Below are positions 1 to 5,237 of a stretch of 5,706 nucleotides of DNA, piece by piece. The translations under genes and the position numbers were made by a program. The stretch covers positions 1-5,706 of the forward strand of contig JALOLI010000089.1 in the NCBI GenBank assembly GCA_025456165.1, given 5' to 3'. This DNA is from Acidimicrobiia bacterium (lineage in GTDB: Bacteria; Actinomycetota; Acidimicrobiia; UBA5794; UBA11373). Within the stretch, counting starts at the first letter, position 1; each line of letters begins with the position of its first letter. Under the pieces are notes generated by a model. It searched no databases, had not been told where the DNA came from, and saw only the letters and a list, made by a program, of their open reading frames with translations.

Positions 1-955
1 CGAGGATGGCATCGACGATGCCCGCCTCCTCGTCCGCCAGGGCGGCGTCCTCCCGGGCGAAGAGCGCCTCCATCCCGGCCAACGCCTCCTCGGGCAAGCA
101 CCAGCCGCACCCTCCCAGGTTCTCTTCCAGGTGGGCGAGGCGCCGCGGCCCGGTGAGGGCGCAGGCTACCCCCGGCTGAGCCAGCACCCAGGCGATGGCC
201 GCCTGCGCCGGGGTGCGCCCCAGGGCGCGGGCCAGGCTTCCCAGGTGGTCCGCGATGCGCCGGCCCGAGGCGAGGCGGGCCCGCTGGAAGAGCGGGTCGA
301 AGTTGCGGATGTCGCCCTCCTCGAAGGCGGGTTCGGGCCCGATGGTGCCGGTCAGCAGGCCGCGCCCGGTGACGCTGAAGCCGATGGCGGCCGGACCGGC
401 CCCTGAGCAGAGAGGCAGCAGGGTGCGCCGCGACTCCCGGGCCGCGGCGCTCAACTCCATCAGGATCGAGAAGGGCCGACCGGCCTCGAGGTAGCGGGCC
501 ACGCGGTGGGTGGGCAGGTGGCCCACCCCGTAGTGGCGGATCAGGCCGGCGACCCGCAGGCTCTCGAGGGCGGCCACCGTCTCCTCCACCGGCGTGCCCG
601 GGTCGTCGAAGTGGACCTGCAGGAGGTCGATGCGATCGGTGCCCAGGCGCTGCAGGCTGCGGCGGCAGGCGGCCTCGACCGCTTCCTGGTCTAGGCGCGG
701 CGGGGCGCCTTCGGGGGAGCCAACCTTGGTGGCGAGGATCACCTCGTCGCGGAAGGGGCGCACCGCCTCGCCGAGCACCGCCTCGGCATCCCCGTAGTTG
801 CCCGCGGTGTCGAAGACGGTCACCCCCAGGTCGTGTGCCCGGCGGAGCAAGGCGACGAACTCGCCCCGGTTTACGGGGCCGTAGGCTCCGGCCAGGGCGT
901 AGCCGCCCACCCCGATCGCCGACAGGGTGAGGCCGCGATGCTCCCGGTGCTCCAT
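1..955 (-). CDS. Aldo/keto reductase (partial, C-terminus cut by left edge)
   Basis: Translating the minus strand from the ATG at 955 gives 318 uninterrupted residues reaching the window edge. The protein is a soluble (beta/alpha)8 NADPH-dependent oxidoreductase of the aldo/keto reductase superfamily, which reduces aldehydes or ketones. The full catalytic tetrad is visible: D49 and Y54 in VFDTAGNYGDAE, K77 in LATKVG, and H115 in DLLQVH. The cofactor-binding C-terminal segment is also recognisable: TGRGLLTG near residue 200 and TGPRRLAHLEENLGG at 268-282. Family members are about 300-330 residues, so little is missing. The gene starts 22 nt after the stop of the EF-Tu-domain-like gene, so the two are probably cotranscribed. 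An in-frame GTG at 967 is an alternative start; the ATG is preferred because a G-rich run (965-961) precedes it. That run lies inside a small hairpin. The physiological substrate is unknown. Confidence 0.93.
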   Translation of the reverse strand, partial: MEHREHRGLTLSAIGVGGYALAGAYGPVNRGEFVALLRRAHDLGVTVFDTAGNYGDAEAVLGEAVRPFRDEVILATKVGSPEGAPPRLDQEAVEAACRRSLQRLGTDRIDLLQVHFDDPGTPVEETVAALESLRVAGLIRHYGVGHLPTHRVARYLEAGRPFSILMELSAAARESRRTLLPLCSGAGPAAIGFSVTGRGLLTGTIGPEPAFEEGDIRNFDPLFQRARLASGRRIADHLGSLARALGRTPAQAAIAWVLAQPGVACALTGPRRLAHLEENLGGCGWCLPEEALAGMEALFAREDAALADEEAGIVDAIL

Positions 956-960
956 GGCCG

Positions 961-973
961 CCCCCACCGGGGG
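961..973 (-). promoter_or_regulatory. Small hairpin masking the aldo/keto reductase ribosome-binding region
   Basis: On the minus-strand transcript CCCCC (973-969), loop GGU and GGGGG (965-961) form a 5-bp G/C-only stem. It lies between the upstream stop (978) and the ATG at 955, and contains the only purine-rich run that could act as a Shine-Dalgarno sequence. It may lower translation or couple it to the upstream gene. There is no U-tract, so it is not a convincing terminator. The arms are seen directly; the function is inferred. Confidence 0.35.
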
Positions 974-977
974 AGAC

Positions 978-1235
978 TCAGCCGGGGAGCACCCGGTAGA
1001 CGTCGTCCCCTTCGCGGGCCTTCCCGGCCACCTTGATGCCCACGGAATCGCCCGGCTTCACCTTGGTCACCTGCTCGTGCTCGATCTGCATAGACCCCAC
1101 CTGCTCGGTGAAGTCGCTGAGATGGCCCACGACGTGGATGGTGTCCCCGACGGCCAGTTCTCCCGTCATCTCGATGGCGATGACTCCCGCCTTGTTGAAG
1201 TAGTGGCTCACCGAGGCCACGAGTTGCTCGGACAC
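978..1235 (-). CDS. Stand-alone EF-Tu domain II-like protein (translation elongation factor-like)
   Basis: This 85-residue protein resembles the beta-barrel domain 2 found in EF-Tu, SelB and related GTPases, but it has no GTPase domain. The segment HYFNKAGVIAIEM, followed by LAVGDTIHVVGHLSDFTEQV, SMQIEH and a closing REGDDVYRV, matches the pattern I recall for small bacterial and archaeal proteins annotated as translation elongation factor-like. Their function is not established. The start is placed at the GTG at 1235 because GGAGG sits 5 nt upstream. A longer reading from an ATG at 1274 would add 13 residues and run through that ribosome-binding site. No signal peptide or membrane segment is visible, so it should be cytosolic. 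The aldo/keto reductase follows 22 nt downstream on the same strand. Confidence 0.82.
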   Translation of the reverse strand: MSEQLVASVSHYFNKAGVIAIEMTGELAVGDTIHVVGHLSDFTEQVGSMQIEHEQVTKVKPGDSVGIKVAGKAREGDDVYRVLPG

Positions 1236-1351
1236 GGGATCCTCCCTGAGTCGTCCGACGGCCCCATTCTGCACTGCGGCGGCGCCTCGGGTGGCCAGAG
1301 GCGGCGGCCGTTGCCTATCCTGCGTGCTCCGACGATCAAGGGGGTCTACCC
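1236..1351. other. Divergent intergenic region
   Basis: These 116 bp separate the leftward EF-Tu-domain-like gene from the rightward dehydrogenase gene and must hold the start signals of both units. The leftward ribosome-binding site (AGGGAGGA, about 1240-1247) and the rightward one (AAGGGGGT, 1339-1346) are clear. A rightward promoter candidate is listed separately. For the leftward unit I see only a weak candidate: TTGATC in the minus-strand reading near 1338 lacks a good -10 at proper spacing. No repeat or RNA gene is visible. Confidence 0.6.
1292..1321 (+). promoter_or_regulatory. Candidate sigma70-type promoter of the dehydrogenase/mutase operon
   Basis: TGGCCA (1292-1297) matches four of six consensus -35 positions, and TATCCT (1316-1321) matches four of six -10 positions, with an 18-bp spacer. 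Transcription would begin near 1328, leaving a leader of about 24 nt before the GTG at 1352, with room for the AAGGGGGT ribosome-binding site. The match is by eye in GC-rich DNA and could be chance. Confidence 0.35.
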
Positions 1352-2428
1352 GTGATCGCCATTCTGGGGGCCGGGCACGCCGGGCGTGCCATGGCCGGCG
1401 ACCTGGGATTGCGTGGGGCGCCGGTGGCCCTGTGGAACCGCACTGCCGCGAACATCGCCGTTCTGCGGGCGCGCGGTGGCGTGGAGGTGGCCGGCGAAGT
1501 CGAGGGCTTCGGCAGCCTGCGACTGGTCACCGACGACCTCGAGGCCGCCCTGGCGGACGCCCGCCTGATCATCGCCAATGTCCCGGCCTTCGCCCACGGG
1601 CCCCTGGCGGAGCGCTGTGCTCCCTACCTGCGAGATGGGCAGATGGTGGTCCTCAACCCGGGTCGAACCTTCGGGGCTCTGGAGTTCCGCCGGGCGCTGG
1701 TCGCGGCCGGGTGTGACGCTGATGTGGTGGTGGCCGAAGCGGCGACCAACCTGATGACGGCCCGCTCCACCGGGCCGGCTCAGTCGTACATCGCCCGGGT
1801 GAAGCATGCCGTGCCTGTGGCCGCGCTCCGGCCGGCCCGTACCGCCGAGGTGGTGGCGGCGCTGAATGAGTGGTACCCGCAGTTCACTGCGGCCGCCAGC
1901 ACTCTGGAAACCTCCTTCTCCAATGTGGGGGCCGTCATCCACCCGGCCATCACCCTGCTGAACGCGGCCCGGATCGAGAACGACCAGGGCCGCTTCGAGT
2001 TCTACATGGAGGGCATCAGCCCTCGGGTGGCCGGGGTGCTGGAGGCGGTCGATCGGGAGCGCAGGGCCGTCGCCGCGCTGCTGGGGGTGGAGGTGCAGAG
2101 CCTGGTCGAGTGGCTGGCCAGCGCGTACCGCGCCACGGGGAGTGACCTCTTCGAGGCGGTGCGGGCTAACGAGGGCTATCGGGGCATCACCGCCCCCTCC
2201 ACCCTGGAGCACCGCTACATCCTGGAAGATGTGCCGATGAGCCTGGTCCCCATCGCCTCGGCAGGCCGCGCCTTCGGGCTCAAGTCACAGGCCATCGAGT
2301 CGCTGATCCTGCTCGCCGGGCTGATCATGGACACCAACTACTGGACCCGGGGGCGGACCCTGGAAGGCCTGGGCCTGGCCGGGCTGAGCCCTGGCGAGAT
2401 CGGTCGGATCGCGGCCATGGGGAGCTGA
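1352..2428 (+). CDS. NAD/NADP octopine/nopaline dehydrogenase family protein (opine dehydrogenase-like)
   Basis: This 358-residue protein has the two-domain layout of opine dehydrogenases, which interconvert N-(1-carboxyalkyl) amino acids with an amino acid plus a 2-oxo acid using NAD(P)H. Residues 1-11 carry the Rossmann dinucleotide motif GAGHAG (6-11), and LNPGRTFGALEF (101-112) is a family signature. The C-terminal domain has SNVGAVIHPAITLLNAARIE (190-209), with H197 at the position of the family's catalytic histidine, and LEDVPMSLVPIAS (291-303). Length is normal. The GTG start is supported by AAGGGGGT 5 nt upstream and because the Rossmann strand begins at once. The mutase-like gene starts 2 nt after the stop, so the two are almost certainly one transcript. 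Distant relatives include ketopantoate reductase and glycerol-3-phosphate dehydrogenase, but the C-terminal motifs favour the opine family. The real substrate is unknown. The protein has only two lysines (K151, K311), consistent with strong GC pressure. Confidence 0.88.
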   Translation: MIAILGAGHAGRAMAGDLGLRGAPVALWNRTAANIAVLRARGGVEVAGEVEGFGSLRLVTDDLEAALADARLIIANVPAFAHGPLAERCAPYLRDGQMVVLNPGRTFGALEFRRALVAAGCDADVVVAEAATNLMTARSTGPAQSYIARVKHAVPVAALRPARTAEVVAALNEWYPQFTAAASTLETSFSNVGAVIHPAITLLNAARIENDQGRFEFYMEGISPRVAGVLEAVDRERRAVAALLGVEVQSLVEWLASAYRATGSDLFEAVRANEGYRGITAPSTLEHRYILEDVPMSLVPIASAGRAFGLKSQAIESLILLAGLIMDTNYWTRGRTLEGLGLAGLSPGEIGRIAAMGS

Positions 2429-2430
2429 AG

Positions 2431-4050
2431 GTGAGCGAGGGGCGCCTGGTCATCGGGGCCGCCCTGGGGGATTGCGTCCACACGGCCGGGGTCCTGAACT
2501 TCCTGGCCGCCGCCCGGCGTGCCGGGTATCGGACGGAGTTCCTGGGGCCGGCCGTGCCCGTGGCGCGGGTGGTGGAGGCGGCGGCCGGCCGTCGACCGGC
2601 CCTGCTTGCCCTGTCCTACCGGCTCACCCCGGCCGCTGCCGAGCGTCTCTTCGCCCAGTTGCGCGCCGGTCTCGCCGCCGCCAGGCCGGAGGGGCAGCGC
2701 CTGGTCTTTGGCGGCACCCCCGTCGTGGCCGAGGTGGCGGCGCGCACCGGCCTCTTCGAGGAGGTGTTCGGCCTCCCCGACTCGCCGAGCGCCGAGGAGT
2801 ACCTGGCCGGAGGGGTGGCCCGGATGGCACCGCGGGATTGGGCCCAGGGCCTCGAAGAGCGCTGCCGCCAGGCGGCGCCGCGTCCCTTGATCCGCCACCA
2901 CTTCGGGCTCCCGAATCTCGACGACACCGTGGCAGGGATCGAGCGCATTGCCGCCGCCGGGGTGCTCGATGCGGTCTCACTGGGGCCCGACCAGAACTTC
3001 CAGGAGCACTTCTTCCACCCGGAGCGCATGGACCCAGCCCAGGACGGGGCGGGGGGCGTGCCGGTGCGCTCGGTGGACGATCTCCGCCGTCTGTTCGCCG
3101 CCACCCGGCAGGGCAACCACCCGCTGATGCGCTGCTACTCGGGCACCAACGACCAGGTGGCCCTGGCCGCGGTTCTGCAGGAGACGATCCACAACGCCTG
3201 GTGCGCGGTGCCCGTCTTCTGGTACTCGGAGCTCGACGGGCGCTCGACGCGCTCGCTGGAACAGGCCATCGCCGAGCACGGCGCCCTGGTGGCCTGGTGC
3301 GCCGCCCACGGGGTGCCGGTGGAACGCAACGACCAGAACCAGTGGGGCCTGCGCCATGCCTCGGACACAGTGCAGGTGGCCGCCGCCGCCCTGGCCGCCG
3401 GCCTGACCGCGGCAGCCGGGGTGAAGACCATCGTCGTCCAGATGATGCTGAACAACCCTCCCGGCATTGCCCCGGCCATGGATGTGGCGAAGATGTCGGC
3501 CATGGAGTGCCTGGTCCGACGCGCCGCCGGCGGAGGCGTCACCCTGCTGCGCGAGACCCGCGGGGGCCTCTTCTCCATGCCTCTCGACCCCGACCGGGCC
3601 CGCGGGCAGCTCGCTGCGGCCACCCGCACCGGCATGCTGTTGCGCCCCGACATCCTCCACGTCGTCGGGCACACCGAGGCCCACCACATCACTGGTCCCG
3701 AGGACCTGATCGCCTCCTGCCGCCTGGCGCACCAGGTGATCGATGATGCGCTGCTGGGGCTCCCCGACCCACTGGCCGACCCGCAGGTGGCGGCAAGGCG
3801 CGACCATCTGGTGGGCGAGGCCGGCTTCCTGCTCGAGGCTGTGGAGCACCGCTTCCCCGGCGCTCTCACCGGCGACCCCGTCGCCCTGGCCCGGGCGGTG
3901 CGCCGCGGTTACCTGGACGCCCCTTACCTGGCGGGTATTGGCGCGGCCCGGGGCGTCACGGTCACCGTGGTCGACGGCGGCTGCGACGCGGTGGACCCGT
4001 CGTCGGGCCGGGTGCTGCCGGAGCGGGAACGCCTCGCCGGCCTCGACTGA
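2431..4050 (+). CDS. Cobalamin-binding domain fused to glutamate mutase epsilon-like barrel (predicted B12-dependent mutase)
   Basis: The product has 539 residues. Residues about 5-128 look like a B12-binding Rossmann domain with its three usual loops: GDCVHTAG (13-20), ALSYRLT (60-66, SxL-like) and FGGTP (93-97). Residues about 150-425 resemble the barrel of methylaspartate/glutamate mutase subunit E. The stretch PLMRCYSGTND (231-241) parallels the PL..R.GT.D segment holding a substrate-binding arginine there (R234 here). The region around VKTIVVQMM (331-339) and DVAKMSAMECL (351-361) parallels the late barrel strands. The tail (493-530, LDAP, DGGCDAVDP) parallels the MutE C-terminus. Such enzymes migrate a carbon fragment by adenosylcobalamin radical chemistry. 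No radical-SAM cysteine motif is present. The GTG start lies 2 nt after the dehydrogenase stop, with GGGGAG (2419-2424) as ribosome-binding site inside that gene's last codons, suggesting translational coupling. Only two lysines (K332, K354) occur. B12 binding is fairly sure, the mutase class less so, and the substrate unknown. Confidence 0.75.
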   Translation: MSEGRLVIGAALGDCVHTAGVLNFLAAARRAGYRTEFLGPAVPVARVVEAAAGRRPALLALSYRLTPAAAERLFAQLRAGLAAARPEGQRLVFGGTPVVAEVAARTGLFEEVFGLPDSPSAEEYLAGGVARMAPRDWAQGLEERCRQAAPRPLIRHHFGLPNLDDTVAGIERIAAAGVLDAVSLGPDQNFQEHFFHPERMDPAQDGAGGVPVRSVDDLRRLFAATRQGNHPLMRCYSGTNDQVALAAVLQETIHNAWCAVPVFWYSELDGRSTRSLEQAIAEHGALVAWCAAHGVPVERNDQNQWGLRHASDTVQVAAAALAAGLTAAAGVKTIVVQMMLNNPPGIAPAMDVAKMSAMECLVRRAAGGGVTLLRETRGGLFSMPLDPDRARGQLAAATRTGMLLRPDILHVVGHTEAHHITGPEDLIASCRLAHQVIDDALLGLPDPLADPQVAARRDHLVGEAGFLLEAVEHRFPGALTGDPVALARAVRRGYLDAPYLAGIGAARGVTVTVVDGGCDAVDPSSGRVLPERERLAGLD

Positions 4051-4056
4051 GGCGGT

Positions 4057-4079
4057 GGGGGGCCGGCCGCCGGTTCCCC
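4057..4079 (+). terminator. Strong hairpin just after the mutase-like gene (possible terminator without U-tract)
   Basis: The arm GGGGGGCCGG (4057-4066) pairs along its whole length with CCGGTTCCCC (4070-4079), counting two G-U pairs, around the 3-nt loop CCG. It starts 6 nt after the stop codon at 4048-4050. No T-run follows, so termination would rely on stem stability or on Rho, as is common in GC-rich genomes. Its 3' arm can instead pair downstream, CGGTTCCC (4071-4078) with GGGACCG (4085-4091), with one bulge, so the two stems exclude each other. Confidence 0.5.
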
Positions 4080-4151
4080 AGTTCGGGACCGGGGGCGCGA
4101 TACAGTGACGGGGAGCACTCCGCCCGGCCCGGCCGGGGTCGGGGCTGGGAT

Positions 4152-4180
4152 TTGTCGTGCTCGCACGCTTCCGGTACTCT
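4152..4180 (+). promoter_or_regulatory. Candidate promoter of the rpmJ-rpsM-rpsK-rpsD operon
   Basis: TTGTCG (4152-4157; four of six -35 matches) and TACTCT (4175-4180; the TAnnnT form common in high-GC bacteria) are separated by exactly 17 bp. Transcription would begin near 4187 and leave a leader of about 140 nt before rpmJ. A second AT-rich patch, TATAGG at 4216-4221, could be an alternative -10 but has no good -35. The call is by eye only. Confidence 0.4.
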
Positions 4181-4190
4181 TCCCGACCGG

Positions 4191-4328
4191 CCCTTCGGGG
4201 TCCTCTTGGTGTGTTTATAGGAACAAGCTGACGGCGTAGCGCGGTCGGGCTGCCGTCGTCGGGCCCCCCGGATCACCAAACAGGTGGCCGGGTTCGCCCG
4301 GACGGACCTGGTCGAGAAAGTGGACGCG
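4191..4328 (+). promoter_or_regulatory. Structured 5' leader of the alpha ribosomal operon
   Basis: This gene-free stretch before rpmJ holds several stems. CCC (4191-4193) and GGG (4198-4200) close a C(TTCG)G tetraloop. GACGGC (4230-4235) pairs with GCCGTC (4252-4257). CCCGG (4267-4271) plus TCACC (4273-4277) pair with GGTGG (4283-4287) plus CCGGG (4288-4292) around loop AAACA, with one bulged A and one wobble. The same CCGGG (4288-4292) can instead pair with CCCGG (4297-4301) around TTCG. Two exclusive folds suggest control of downstream expression, perhaps feedback by a ribosomal protein such as uS4. That is inference; I do not recognise a named leader family. The reading frame upstream of rpmJ is open from 4221 but does not resemble IF-1. 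Confidence 0.45.
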
Positions 4329-4442
4329 GTGAAGGTTCGCCCATCGGTCAAGAAGATGTGCGAGAAGTGCCGGATCATTCGGCGGCACGGCCGCGTCTGG
4401 GTCATCTGCTCCAACCCGCGGCACAAGCAGCGACAGGGGTGA
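4329..4442 (+). CDS. rpmJ: 50S ribosomal protein bL36
   Basis: The 37-residue product is a complete bL36, the smallest large-subunit protein, which binds 23S rRNA and one zinc ion. The zinc ligands are all present: C11, C14, C27 and H32, so this is the zinc-binding (C+) form. The conserved start [13 protein letters not shown] and end NPRHKQRQG fit the family at normal length. Translation starts with GTG at 4329; the ribosome-binding site is weak (GTGGA, about 5 nt upstream), which contrasts with the strong sites of the genes that follow. rpsM starts 5 nt after the stop, and its ribosome-binding site overlaps the end of rpmJ. In most genomes with this order infA lies immediately upstream; here there is none. 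Confidence 0.97.
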   Translation: MKVRPSVKKMCEKCRIIRRHGRVWVICSNPRHKQRQG

Positions 4443-4447
4443 ACTAG

Positions 4448-4828
4448 ATGGCGCGTATCGCAGGGGTCGACCTGCCCCGGGAGAAGCGAACCGAAATCGG
4501 GCTGACCTACATCTTCGGTGTGGGCACTACGCGTGCTCGCGAGATGTGCGATGTCCTCAGCATCGACCGCAACACCCGGATCCGCGATCTCACCGACGAC
4601 GAGGTGGCTCGCATCCGGCAGTACATCGATGCCAACTTCCGCGTGGAAGGCGACCTGCGGCGCGAGATCACCCAGAACGTGAAGCGCAAGGTCGAGATCG
4701 GGAGCTATCAGGGGCTGCGCCATCGGCGCGGCCTCCCCGTGCACGGGCAGCGCACTCACACCAACGCCCGGACCCGCAAGGGGCCCCGCCAGGCGATCGC
4801 CGGCAAGAAGAAGATTCGGAAGCACTGA
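4448..4828 (+). CDS. rpsM: 30S ribosomal protein uS13
   Basis: This complete 126-residue uS13 sits in the head of the small subunit and contacts the large subunit and the P-site tRNA through its basic tail. It starts with the family's [10 protein letters not shown] and has the helix-two-turn-helix segment [11 protein letters not shown] (20-30). The hallmark late segment around [19 protein letters not shown] (85-103) leads into the basic tail [10 protein letters not shown] and KKKIRKH. The ATG start is supported by AGGGGTGA overlapping the rpmJ stop. rpsK follows after 17 nt. Confidence 0.98.
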   Translation: MARIAGVDLPREKRTEIGLTYIFGVGTTRAREMCDVLSIDRNTRIRDLTDDEVARIRQYIDANFRVEGDLRREITQNVKRKVEIGSYQGLRHRRGLPVHGQRTHTNARTRKGPRQAIAGKKKIRKH

Positions 4829-4845
4829 TGCCCGCGGAGGTGTAG

Positions 4846-5235
4846 GTGGCTGAGAAGAAGCGGTCCCGGCGGCGGGAACGGAGGAACATCCTCCACGGGC
4901 AGGCGCACATCACCGCCTCCTTTAACAACACCATCATCAACATCACCGACCTGGAGGGGAACACCCTGGTGTGGACCTCCGGCGGCACGGTGGGGTTCAA
5001 GGGCTCCCGTAAGTCCACGCCCTATGCCGCCCAGGTGGCCGCCGAGCAGGCCGCCCGCCGCGCCGGCGAGTACGGCATGCGCAAGGTCGATGTGGTGGTG
5101 CGGGGCTCCGGGGCTGGTCGCGAAACGGCCGTCCGCACGCTGCAGACCATGGGCATGGAGGTCACGGGGATCCGCGACATCACCCCCATCCCCCACAACG
5201 GCGTGCGTCAGAAGAAGCGGCGGGGGAGGAACTAG
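4846..5235 (+). CDS. rpsK: 30S ribosomal protein uS11
   Basis: The product is a complete 129-residue uS11 of the small-subunit platform, where it partners bS6/bS18 and lines the mRNA exit path. Family features are [15 protein letters not shown] (21-35), SSGG-like [19 protein letters not shown] (44-62), [12 protein letters not shown] (84-95) and TPIPHNG (113-119). N118-G119 is the Asn-Gly pair that forms isoaspartate in other uS11 proteins. The tail after it, [10 protein letters not shown], departs from the usual CRPPKRRRV. The start is GTG at 4846, set by GGAGGTG (4836-4842) at good spacing. rpsD begins 2 nt after the stop, implying tight coupling. Confidence 0.98.
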   Translation: MAEKKRSRRRERRNILHGQAHITASFNNTIINITDLEGNTLVWTSGGTVGFKGSRKSTPYAAQVAAEQAARRAGEYGMRKVDVVVRGSGAGRETAVRTLQTMGMEVTGIRDITPIPHNGVRQKKRRGRN

Positions 5236-5237
5236 GC

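Noticed and set aside
131..694. Short plus-strand frames at the left end
   Set aside because: They are antisense to the aldo/keto reductase, which shows an intact catalytic tetrad on the minus strand.
1346..2212. Long open frame antisense to the dehydrogenase gene
   Set aside because: It lies opposite a gene with clear family motifs, its composition is Gly/His/Arg/Pro-rich without recognisable domains, and such shadow frames are expected in high-GC DNA.
2472..3746. 424-codon open frame on the same strand as, but out of frame with, the mutase-like gene
   Set aside because: The product is almost entirely Arg, Pro, Gly and Ala with no domain pattern; it arises from the GC-rich third positions of the real frame.
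2977..3849. 290-codon open frame antisense to the mutase-like gene
   Set aside because: It has no recognisable motifs or ribosome-binding site and is fully covered by a gene with strong B12-domain and barrel features.
4221..4328. N-terminal extension of rpmJ or a remnant of infA
   Set aside because: The frame is open back to a stop at 4218, but its translation does not resemble IF-1, and bL36 has a fixed short N-terminus starting at the GTG at 4329.
3962..4825. 287-codon minus-strand frame spanning the intergenic leader, rpmJ and rpsM
   Set aside because: It runs opposite two certain ribosomal protein genes, so it is a chance frame.
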